Made by a program: the position numbers and the translations under genes
Origin: Hericium rajendrae
Lineage: Eukaryota; Basidiomycota; Agaricomycetes; Russulales; Hericiaceae
Assembly (NCBI GenBank): GCA_033439255.1
Contig: CM065887.1
Span: 1,240,001 to 1,304,000 of the forward strand
Direction of reading: 5' to 3'
Length of the DNA stretch: 64,000 nucleotides
Notes under the pieces: model-generated
The model's database searches: none
What the model was told of the DNA's origin: nothing
Seen by the model: the letters and a program-made list of their open reading frames with translations, nothing else
Shown here: one piece after another, positions 36,009 through 46,029 of the stretch
Numbering within the stretch: the stretch's first letter is position 1
How the letters are laid out: the number at the start of each line of letters is the position of its first letter

Positions 36009-37010
36009 GGTCAGATAAACTGAATGGCTGAAATGTCGAAGGCAAAAGGCTGGCTCGGTCAACCCCGTTCCTCTCCGACGTTGCCGTGACGGTGTCTGTC
36101 ACAATGTCGCGTCGTGTGAGGGTCACGTACTGGCTGTCACTCATCTTGTGGCAAATCCGTCGAACCAATCTGGCATCTTGAAGTTACGGAAGGAAGGAAG
36201 GAAACGTTCGAAATTCTTCCGTCACTTATGCCGCCATGTCCTGTTATGCATGAACAACATTTCATCCGAGATTCCGCGAGGTGTTTGAGACCATGCGCTA
36301 GTCTTCATTTTCTTCGGCTGGAAGGGACGCCGAGGCTGTCGCGCCGTCATAATGACGGTAAGGTAAGTAGACGCTACCCTGGTGATTGATAGAACTTACA
36401 GAGACTATTCAGAAATTATGGTAACTGGCTTCCACGGACTTCGGACACTGATGGATCCGATTCCCCGCCTGGGACAGACAACGATTGATCCCGGTGCAGT
36501 GTGCGCTCGATTCAGCCGTCAGCTTCCCATTTGCATAGGATGAATTTGGCCTGTACAGGACCTGGAAAATTGGTTGTGCATATCATATCTCTTCATCTGG
36601 ACCATGGATGCATTCGGGTGCCCGAAATATCTGCACAATCAGCACCTGGCTAGTCGATCTGCATCAAACCCTCGGCTGCAGAGGACCGTTGGGCTCGCCG
36701 CATTGCCCTGGTGCTCTTATCTCATGACCATGCCTTTCTGCGTGTCAACCGCCGTGGAGTAGCGGGGGCTTCAGGCACCGCGTGGGGCCATGGCCATGGC
36801 TTGAGAATGGAGGGGCGAGACGCTGACCATCGTGTCCACATGCTGCACGCGTCAGGCTCAGATAACTCGATGCCCCTGCCGTGTACTCTCCGGCAACGAG
36901 CCTGGCAAAAATAACGCTTATCGTCGCCTGCCAATGCGGATCTGTTTATATGCAAGCTGGGGCCGGGGAGCAGCCCTTGACGAAGCCTACTCTCCGTCCT
37001 CCCCTCCGTC
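36009..37010. other. Divergent intergenic region between OSCP and the OPT transporter
   Basis: About 1 kb between two divergent genes, so it should hold both promoters. A TATA-like TTTATA lies at 36945-36950, about 60 bases before the OPT start, close to a TTATC/GATA core near 36919. No gene is seen inside. Confidence 0.45.
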
Positions 37011-39964
37011 ATGGCTGGTGTCTTGGCCAACGGGCCCTCCCTCGCCCAAGATGAGAAGCTCGCCTCTGATGAGAAGCTGGCCTACACCAAGTCGGACGTC
37101 GAGTCGACGAGCAGCACCGTCTCTGAAGTGCTTCAAGACGAGCGCGACATCGTCACTCATGTCATCAGCGTCGACGACGACCCGACGCAGAACCCATGGA
37201 CGTTCCGCGCCTTTTTCCTCGGCCTCGGATTGTCGTGCTTTGGAGGCGTTCTTGGTATGCTCTGCTCATCTGCTCGGAAATTTCATGTCGTGTGAGCTCA
37301 TCGTGCCGTGCAGCGGAGATCTACTACTTCAAGCCGGTAAGCAAAGCACCTTGTTATCATTTGTCGACACACATCTGATGTTCCCCACAGCAAACCGTTA
37401 TGGTATCTGTGATGTTCCTCGCTATCATCGCGTACGTGCTCGGTATCTTCATGGCGTTCATTATCCCACGTCGCGGGGTTTTCCGCTACCTTAACCCTGT
37501 AGGTGCCATGCCGTACTGTCAACCCGTGGCCGCGGCTTATGTTCATCATCATCAGGGCCCATTCAACAAGAAGGAGAACGCCTTCATTGTGATTATGGCT
37601 GGCGCGGCGGCCAACTCCGCCCTGGGCACGGAAGTCTTGGCTGTCCAGCGCCTGTACTACAACATCACGCCCAACGCCGGAGCCTCCATTTTCCTGCTGT
37701 TCTCCAGCCAGCTGCTGGGCTATGGCATTGGTGGCTTGTTACGACGTGAGACATTGTATTTTACAGGCCGTCTGATTTGTTGTGCTCACGAATGCTACTC
37801 AGCTGTCTTGTTGTACCCATCCAAGATGTTGTACCCTAGCGTCTTGCCCATGGTGTCCATGTTCGATGTGCTGTACAACAAAGCCGACAATGGAGGCAAC
37901 AAGAAGAGGCTTCGCATGTTCTACATTGGCTTCTTCGCGTAAGCTATCTGTCCATATTTTTGAGCGTTGAAAGAGCTAACCCCCAATCAGCTTGTTCATC
38001 TGGGAGATCTTCCCCGAGTGGATGTTTCCCCTGCTCACCGGCTTTTCCATTTTCTGCTTGGCGGGCCACAAGAACCAGGACTTCACGCGCATCTTCGGTG
38101 GCTCGAACGGAAACGAGGGCCTCGGCATCCTGTCGATTTGCTTCGACTGGCAGTACATCGCCGGCAGCTACAACCCCATGGCCATTCCCTTGAGAGCCCA
38201 GTTCTCCAACCTGATCGGCTACATCCTTTGCATGTGAGCATCCAGCATTTCGCTCGACCTCTGATTGCGGACTTACACATCATGATAGTATTTGCTTCGT
38301 CGCGGTCTACTACAACAACATTTGGGACTCGAAGAACTTTCCTTTCGTAAGTTTCTGCTGTGCCATGGATCATTGCCCCTCTAACCTCGCCCTGCTCAGC
38401 TCTCGCAAGTGCTCTTTTACCAGAACGGCAGCCAATACGACCAACTCCTCATCCTGAACGACCAGTTCGAGGTCGACAAGACGCTGCTTGCGGAGCAGGG
38501 CCTGCCGTTCTACGCCGGCACCTGGGTCGTCAACCTGCTCGGCACGAACCTCGGTATGGGCGCGACCTTCACGCATCTGCTGCTCTGGAACTTCGACGAC
38601 CTGCGCTACGCGTGGGGCTGGGCGGCCCCCAGCAGGCTCAAGAGGGTGTACCAGGAGTTCGACTGGAAGTTCTGGCGTCACGACGGCAAGCGCGATGTGC
38701 CCGATGAGGATGCGGACATTGATCCCCATTACCGCGAGATGCTTAAGTACCCTGACGCGCCAAACAGCTGGTATGTCATCGTCCTCTTCGCGGCGATCAT
38801 CACCTCGCTGGTGATCATCTACAAGACGAACTCAACTCTGCCATGGTATGCGCTCTCCAGTCTTCATCACTCGGACATCGTGCTCATCCCGGCTTAGGTG
38901 GGGCTTCATCGTCGCTGTTCTGCTCGCCTCCGTGTCGATCCTGTTCTTCGGCTCGCTCTATGCCATGACTGGTCTGCAGTTCATCATCCAGCCCTTCGTG
39001 CAGATGATCGGTGGGTTCATCCACCCCGGCAAGCCCATGGCGAACATGTACTTCGTGCTCTACGGCTACAGTGCGTCGTGCCCCATTTCCTTGGCGCCCA
39101 GCCCTCATCTGCCGAATTACAGACTCCGTCACGCAAGCCCAGCTCCTGCTCCGCGACCTCAAGATCGCCCAGTGTAAGTACGCACCTCCCCGATCGCCGA
39201 GACGGACACTGATGTCTTGGCCTTTGCACAGACACGAAGCTCCCGCCGCGCGCCGCGTTCACGGCGCAGATGATCGGCACGCTGCTCGGCTGCGTGCTCA
39301 ACTACGTGCTCATGAACACGATCATCGACAACCAGCGCCCCATCCTGCTCTCCGTCGAGGGCACGAACGTGTGGTCCGGGCAGCAGCCGCAGCAGTACAA
39401 CTCGCAGGCGATCGCGTGGGGCGGGCTCAGCCACGAGCTCTTCGCCGTCGGCAAGCGCTACCAGTGGGTCGCGTGGGCGTACGTCCTCGGCCTCGCCGTG
39501 CCCGTGCCGTTCTGGCTCGGCCACCGCTGGTTCCCGAGGCTCCAGCTCAACTACCTGTACACGCCCATTTTGTGGTACGTCGCGCCTGCGCTGTGTCTGT
39601 GCGTGGAGATGTGCTGATTGGGGGGTAGCTACTATATCTGCTGGCTGTGCGTCGGCATCAACTCGTCGATCACGACGTACTTCGGCGTCGCGTGGTTCTC
39701 GCAGTGGTACCTGCGCACGCGCTACCCCAAGTGGTTTGCAAAATACAACTACATTCTCGCGGCCGGTACGTTCCCCCGTTTCCCTCCTCTCACCCACGCC
39801 GTCTGACGCCCCGCTCCGCAGCCCTCGACGGCGGCACGCAGGTCATGGTGTTCATCCTGTCGTTTGCCGTGCAGGGTGCGTCGGGCGACTCGCACCTGTT
39901 CCCGCAGTGGTGGGGCGCGAACCAGGCGGGGAACTACGACCACTGCGCGATGATCGCCTCGTGA
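37011..39964 (+). CDS. OPT family oligopeptide transporter
   Basis: Thirteen exons join in frame to 764 residues: 37011-37254, 37314-37336, 37391-37498, 37556-37745, 37803-37938, 37991-38233, 38289-38346, 38400-38845, 38898-39070, 39123-39173, 39232-39574, 39629-39765 and 39822-39964. Typical OPT features: NPWTFRAFFLG before the first helix, GPFNKKEN (the family's GPFN-KEH motif), SSQLLGYGIGG, PSKMLYPSVLP, WEIFPEWMFPLLTGFSIFCL, the NxxxGLG block GGSNGNEGLGILSICFDW, GATFTHLLLWN, GGFIHPGKPMANMYF (KPxANM), NTIIDNQRP and WFSQWYLRTRYPKWFAKYN. Some 14-16 membrane helices are expected. OPT proteins import tetra/pentapeptides or glutathione with protons across the plasma membrane. The N-terminal 60 residues are acidic and cytosolic. 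Confidence 0.94.
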
Positions 39965-40353
39965 GGCGCGCGCAAAAGCACTTCGGCTCGTATATAGCGG
40001 GTATAATATTAACGAACGCTTTGTTGTATCATAGATGCTGGTCGGCGCGGCCGGCGCGGTCGATGCGTATGCGTCTGGCAATGGGATAATCTCTTTTCTA
40101 GATTGGGTTGTGCGTGCTGTTTGTAGGTACTGAAGAAGCTGGGCGACGTCGACTGCGGGTGGGCATGAGGCTGCTCTTCTGTGACACTGACAGATTCGTG
40201 TCGAGAAGGCTTCTGAAGCGCCATCCGCAGTTGCCTTGCTGCAAACTTCCTGCTCTTATAGACCAGAGCACCAACGCTCGGTGTTAGACGACCACGCGCA
40301 GACGAGTTCTCCTTGCTTTCCTTGGGCGCTCATAGTATTGCAAAGTCTACGAC

Positions 40354-41382
40354 ATGCAGGAGCCATCCGCGACCGCGATCCAAGTGGCCAGCTCGCCTTT
40401 CGACATCGCCGACGCCGACATCATCCTGCGCTCGTCCGATCTCATTGACTTCCACCTGTACAAAATCATCCTCACCACAGCCTCGCCCATCCTAAGCGAC
40501 CTCTTCTCCCTCCCTGCCCCAAAGGCAGGAAGCGACGACGAGAAGAATGGGGTACCGATCGTCTGCATGGCGGAGGACAGCCGCACGCTCGACCTCATGC
40601 TCAGAATATGCCATCCGGGCACCGTGAATCCAGCATTGGACGACATCGGGGACATCAAACGAGTTCTGCACGTCTCGCGGAAGTTCGAGCTCGCCTGCGC
40701 GCGCGACATCGCAGCGCAGAGGCTTGGCAAAGCCGCGGAGGAGCAGCCAGAGAGGGCGTTCGCTGTCGCGTGGGTGTTCGAGCTGAAGGACGCGGTGCAG
40801 GCCGCTGCGCGGAGTACCCTGCACGAGCTGCGGCCATTGACATACCACGAGGAGTTCGCCCACATATCCGCAGCGGCGGTGTTCAAGCTCCAGGATTATC
40901 AGCGTAAATGCGTGGATGTCGTCAAAGCAGTCGCTGCGCACAGGACTCCATGGATGCACATTGCGGAGCTGGCACCTCTCATCCAGCGCGGGCAGGGGCG
41001 GAAGCGCTGCTCGAAGTGCGCCAGCCCCAAAACCACTGCCTCGGGTATGCTGAGTGCGCTAGATAGACAGACGAGCTGCATGTACCTGCCAGAGTGGTTC
41101 ACGGCCTACGCAGACGCAGTTGAGGCTTCCCTGGAGCGAAAACCATGGGCCGGAGCGATGCTCGTCGACTGGGCACTAGTCTCGTCTTCGATTGACGCCG
41201 CGATGCAGTGCGAGTCCTGTAAAGACCATATCGCGGAGATTATAGGCGTGATGCAGGAGTACAGCGAACATCTCGCCATCGAAATGGAGCGCAGAACTTT
41301 GGAGGTAAGTATATTGTCAGCGTGTCATCACTAGCCTTGACAAACTCTTCTACAGGTTGTAGTGGAAACTCCTTTCGAATGA
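40354..41382 (+). CDS. BTB/POZ domain protein
   Basis: Two exons (40354-41304, 41356-41382) give 325 residues. A BTB fold starts at about residue 12: SPFDIADADIILRSSDLIDFHLYKIIL, then ASPILSDLFSLP and RTLDLMLRICHPG. The rest is helical and resembles the usual agaricomycete family in which VLHVSRKFELA and RPLTYHEEFAHISA follow the BTB. A Cys pair pattern C-x2-C (RCSKCASPK, about residue 213) and QCESCKDHI (about 290) could bind a metal. These lineage-expanded BTB proteins are probable CUL3 adaptors or scaffolds; targets are unknown. The last exon encodes only VVVETPFE before the stop. Confidence 0.85.
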
Positions 41383-41883
41383 GGGTTGTGTTCTGGAGTG
41401 CAATCAGTGTACGAGATAATTACAGTATGCTTAGATCTTGTTTGGTTGGGAAGTCATATCTGAAGCACGGCATAATGGGTAGGTGGTTCTAACTACAGGA
41501 GCTGAAGACCTGCTCTAGAAAAAAAAACAGCACGGCGATGAAACAATGTGGTAAATGCACCATGTATACGGACCCGCGAACTTATAGATTGCTTGTCACT
41601 TTTCTGGCCGATTCGAGATGGTAAAGAATGATCAGTGCTCGAAGCAAGGAGACCTCGGCGTAGTTGAAGTGCGAACAAGAAATGCCTTGGAAGTTCAATA
41701 TTTGTTGCCGACGGCGGTGGTAGGTGACTGCATCTCATCTTATCTACTGCAACTCTTCGGCGCTCACGAACAGTGCAGCAGCAGCGTCGCTTCTTGTTCA
41801 TGTCATGACACTCCCTGGTTGGAGCGTTCGAGCCATCGATATTCCAGCCTTCTCGGAGCGTGGATCCATTTAAGAAAAGGAAC

Positions 41884-42086
41884 GATGGGATGCGCACCCC
41901 ACGTCGGGTCCGAGATGTAGACCTGCTTGTCGCCGTTGAAGTGGTAGTGCCGGCTGAGGAAGAGCACCGCAAGGTGGTTTGCCCCGTGCTCGAAATCGTC
42001 TGCACGCTCACGGTGCGGCCCTCCGTGATCGCAGCGGCGTCGGCGCCCAGGATCAGCCGCGCCGCGGCGTACGTGAACTCGGGCCT
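41884..42086 (-). pseudogene. Aspartate aminotransferase fragment
   Basis: About 68 residues of aspartate aminotransferase can be read: RPEFTYAAARLILGAD, then EGRTVSVQTISSTG, then after a one-base loss ANHLAVLFLSRHYHFNGDK and VYISDPTWGAHP. In the family this corresponds to the stretch between the LPEF..AA helix and the NPTW-N-H loop, one continuous piece of the PLP domain. The PLP lysine region and both ends of the gene are not found nearby. It is a truncated, frameshifted remnant next to the repeated segment at 42.4 kb. The intact parent gene must lie elsewhere. Confidence 0.7.
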
Positions 42087-42399
42087 CGAGTTACACTACT
42101 TATGTCCGCCCGCTTGACCGCCATCGGACACGAACATGCGCCGATTAACTCTCTCGAGTCTCAGCTTCCTGGGTCAATTTCGCTTCTGAAGTGGGATGGT
42201 TCACCGCTAGGTCTTCAATCACTGTTGGTCAAAGTTCTGAGAGAACAATCAAGTCGCAGCAAGTCGCCCTCGCGCTGGGACTCAGTGAGTGCGACCGGCG
42301 GTGGAGTAGGCGCCTTGCGCGCCTGCGCCGGCTCTGTAGGCAGAGTGCCGTCGATGCGGCGTACGAGTCCTTGCCTGTATCTCCGCGCTGCCCTGCGAG

Positions 42400-43530
42400 T
42401 GAGCAAATTGAAATTAGTTGTATCAGCAGGATTGTACGAGTACGCACCACGTCGCTAGAACGATCGCTATGCTCTCGAGCACGGATACGTTGCTATCGAC
42501 CCCGCTTGTATTTAACCAATCCTGAGCTCAAGCGCACCGCAGTGAACCATACGCCGAGCTGAAAGTCACCATCGTTGAGGCAAGCAAGTGATAAGAACCA
42601 TGTCAGTCGAATTGAACGGGCGCGCACCATGATCTACCATGATGGCTCTTCACGCGGACGCATTAAGGTCGTGTTCTTGTCGACGCTTGTCGCATACATC
42701 CGTCTCCTCTCTTCTTCCCGAAGGTCTTCAACTGCAGACAAGGCCATTACCTACGATATGAGCAAGACTATGCGGTCATCCGCTCCGCCCATATCTACTC
42801 TGTTGTAATATGCGAGCTCGGCTGCGTGCTTCATTGGCCCTTTTAATGTCAGCCAAGTCCCGGACATGACGAATACAATCCTGCGCCTCTTCATCTGTGC
42901 ACCCATGAAACTCCTTGAAAAAGTCGCCGGGCTTAGTCTTTCCAGCTCGTCGCCGTGCATTATAGTCCGTTCGGCGCCTGGTCAAGGCAGCATTGGCATC
43001 CATGATACGTTTTGCGCGGCAACATGCTCAGCATCGCTCATCTGCCCGTTGACAAATGCCTGGTAGATGGCGTCCCATTCGATCCGAAGCCGAGTAAGTT
43101 CATCATCTTGAGGGACCGTCTCTGGAGTCCGGATAAAACAAAATAATAAAATACGAGGATCAACTCACCAATGTGGGCAGATTTGTGTTCTGTGAGACCA
43201 AGCTAATCAGTACAACTTCCAATAAACGCATCAAATTGTCGACTTACGATGCATCGAGATGGCAGATTGAATGGCATGGGGTGGAACATTGTAACAGCCT
43301 GATTGGCCTGGAGCCATGCCACTCATGTCGAAGAATTTGAGGGGTAAAAGATAGTTAGAACCTGATGGGTGGAGTCGATCTCGGATGCGCCAAATGCGTT
43401 TCTAGAACCAAAAACATGCAATGAGTAAAAGCGGCTGTCTCGTGTGGTCAAGACTCACGAGTAAATGCGGTACGGGTAACCCAGATACTGATACTGAACG
43501 GTACTCAAGACTTGTCGGTTAGCTTATATA
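42400..43530 (-). pseudogene. Unrecognised spliced gene, frameshifted, part of a duplicated segment
   Basis: Exons with clean splice signals read on the minus strand: QYQYLGYPYRIYS (about 43500-43460), then SNAFGASEIDSTHQ, AVTMFHPMPFNLPSRCI, NTNLPTL, and TVPQDDELTRLRIEWDAIYQ with AFVNGQMSDAEHVAA (to about 43010). A one-base frame change follows, then KRIMDANAALTRRRTDYNAR, GDFFKEFHGCTDEEAQDCIR and ANEARSRARIL (to about 42800), and EDLREEERRRMYATSVDKN near 42735-42690. I do not recognise the family; it has no obvious transposase, kinase or zinc-finger signature. The stretch from 42732 leftward recurs at 53981-54290. The single frame change suggests decay or a sequence error. Confidence 0.45.
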
Positions 43531-45292
43531 CTCGCAGAGGCGAGAGGACTTAAGTCTTAGCGAGCGTCGAGGCCAATTGTTTACCAACTTTTTGTCTCCG
43601 CGTCGCTCTCTAACGCCGAATACGTGCGTGCCATGGCGACGTGGCATGCGGCAGACGTAGCAGCTATGCCACATGAATATAGCGGCACCCGTATCTCACC
43701 TGCATCTAACAACAAGCTTCAAACTGCGATGACCAAAGACAAAATTGAATCCCTGTCGTTATGACGGCCGCTGGAAGTGAACAAAACAATTAGAAGCATG
43801 ACAGGACGTACGATCGATTAGGCCATAGTAAGAATCACCAGTCATTTGTCAATGTGCGCGGCGCGGTACAACACCGCAAACGTCATCGATGACTTGCAAG
43901 AAAAGCATGCTAGACGGACGTTACAATAATGGAGATGCGGCCTTGCGCCGCTTGTTGAAGTCGCTGAGCTCTGCTGAGCTGGTAGGCCGGAACTTGCCGA
44001 CCGTTCAGAACGCGGGCAAGCTGACGGTGTCGGTGTCCACTAGCGTTATGTAAGAAAACAGCTAGCGGAATACTCCGGAACCACTAGCGGAGGAATCGGA
44101 CCGCTAGCAGATGCGTTGCGCTGAGCACGACGCGGTACGTTTGTACAGTGATCTATTCATGCGGCGACGGCAGGTTTCGCTGTCCTTGGGCTCTCATATA
44201 AGTGCGTGAACGAGCCGCGCGATGCTTCACACCCCAGTTTCAACGAGGCATAGTGTGCCGAGCTAGCATATTAGGTCCGTATATCTCCCGCTGTTCGGCC
44301 ATCTGACATGCTAGAAGTACAGGATGTGGGCGGGCTCTTCAATTGCCTGTTGCCTAGCAGGTGCACACACTCTCGTCACCTTTGCAAGTGCAGTGAATTT
44401 ATCTCCGCATATGCGCTAATGCGCCATGTTGATGTTACTCAGTCTCGCATCAACCGCGGCCCTGCAGTATGTGTTCTTAGATTCACGCATGCATATCATT
44501 TTCCCCTTGTACTGATCCTCAACACGATCCCTACACACTGTGCAGCCATGCTGAAAGCATTTTCAAATAGGTGGTCTTATGCTTTGAGAAATTGTCTCTT
44601 AGCATCTTACAAGCATGTAAATGAATGCTATGTGCTATCACGCAGCGCGCGTCAGCGCACCTGGAAAAAAAAATGAGCATCTGCTCGCTCCTATGATATA
44701 CATAAGGCTTGTGAAATTAAATGTAAAGGGAAGCACTCTGAAGTCAAATATGTACTCAATTGACTGTCGAGATGCACAGTGAAGCCAACATAACACCGGA
44801 GGTACAATGCTCAATGGACACTGCTGATTGGCCGATTTTTTTATTGTTAATTTTCGAGTTATTTATAATATCGACACCGACATGGTCAGCGTGCCAAGGC
44901 GCCTGGCTTTACAACCTTCAACTTCAGGTTTCTGGGCTATGCGAGTCAACTGCCAGCATCCTTCTGACATCCCCTTGCTTCAGCACGCGCTCGACACCTA
45001 GCTGGACTGCCTTTCTTGACTCAAGGTACAGTCTTGATATGCTCACCACTGTAGACACATTTTGTACTCGAATTGGGCCGGCGACGGATAAGTATCCTTG
45101 TTTTTGCCCTGCACCCCTAATAACAGGGTTGAGAGGAAACACGAGGTGGGCGCTCTGATGCGAGCCAGCTGCGTAGCTCTGTCTCATAAGTATTTACACT
45201 AGAAAAAGGGAGACGGCTGGATGCGTCACGCGAGATCCGGATGTTTTCTTCGTCGTAAGCCCAACGTGACTGAAGATTCGTATTGGCGACAG
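42733..45292. other. 2.56-kb segment absent from the second copy of the repeat
   Basis: This is the central part of the 42.4-45.6 kb locus. It contains the unrecognised spliced gene on its left and, on the right, two minus-strand stretches that look coding (LVFPLNPVIRGAGQKQGYLS at about 45150-45090, and LESRKAVQLGVERVLKQGD further left). Between about 43540 and 44900 I see no supported gene; short direct motifs such as GCTAGCGG and CACTAGCGG recur near 44040-44110. At the second locus the two flanks are joined directly at about 53980. Confidence 0.5.
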
Positions 45293-45620
45293 GAAGGTGC
45301 CGCTCAAGAACCATGATGAACGGTTCGCCGGGGATGTTATGAGCAGAGAACGCGGGCGACGAGCAGTGAACGGATGATAAGAACCACGCGCTCGGTAATG
45401 CCACGCTCGTCGGTGAGAAAACAGAGCGCACACACATACATACGTACCGAAGTGTGTGCAGGAAGCTTAATTAGGCGACGAGAGGAACGGAGAACGCGAG
45501 CGGGGCACACTCAATAAGAACGGACTTCTATGGAGAGACATCGACTACCGACGGGAACGGGGAAAACGCGAATGAGAGGCAAAACAGAGGCGGGGACCGA
45601 AGAGGAGCGGATCAAGTGAG
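45293..45620 (+). repeat. Dispersed repeat, segment A copy 1
   Basis: This stretch matches the reverse complement of about 53660-53978 over more than 300 bases with roughly one difference in six. Shared words include ACGCTCGTCGGTGAGAAA / ACGCTCGTCGGTGGGAAA, GGGCACACTCAATAAGAAC and GACATCGACTACCGAC. The match stops abruptly near 45293 on the left and fades past about 45620. A minus-strand frame in it (FIMVLERHLPVANTN) continues leftward into the unique centre. Confidence 0.8.
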
Positions 45621-46029
45621 GGAAGAAGGCGTGAGGGAAGCGTATATGAGAATTGGAACTTGTGCGTAGCAGTCTGAGCGCCAGCCTAGGCGGGAGGAGA
45701 TCAAGACCGTCGGCAAGACGGGGGAAATGCTTGGATTTTCATACATTTAGCTTTAAAACAAGCCTGTCCACGGTCCAAATCAAAGCATGGAAGCAGATCA
45801 CAAGACGTGGTAGCAATGTAAATCAGAGGGTATCAACTATCAGATAGAATTCTGCAAGTACTGTACAAATCCACAGTCCGAACTAAAGGCATATATGTTT
45901 TGGACCTACAACCATCAACCATCCCAAGCTTTCCGCACCGCTCCACACCCAGAAACAAATCACACCACTGCCACATGGAAGAAACAAAGAGCGGAGAGAT
46001 AAGACACGATACCAGCACAGCACACCGAC

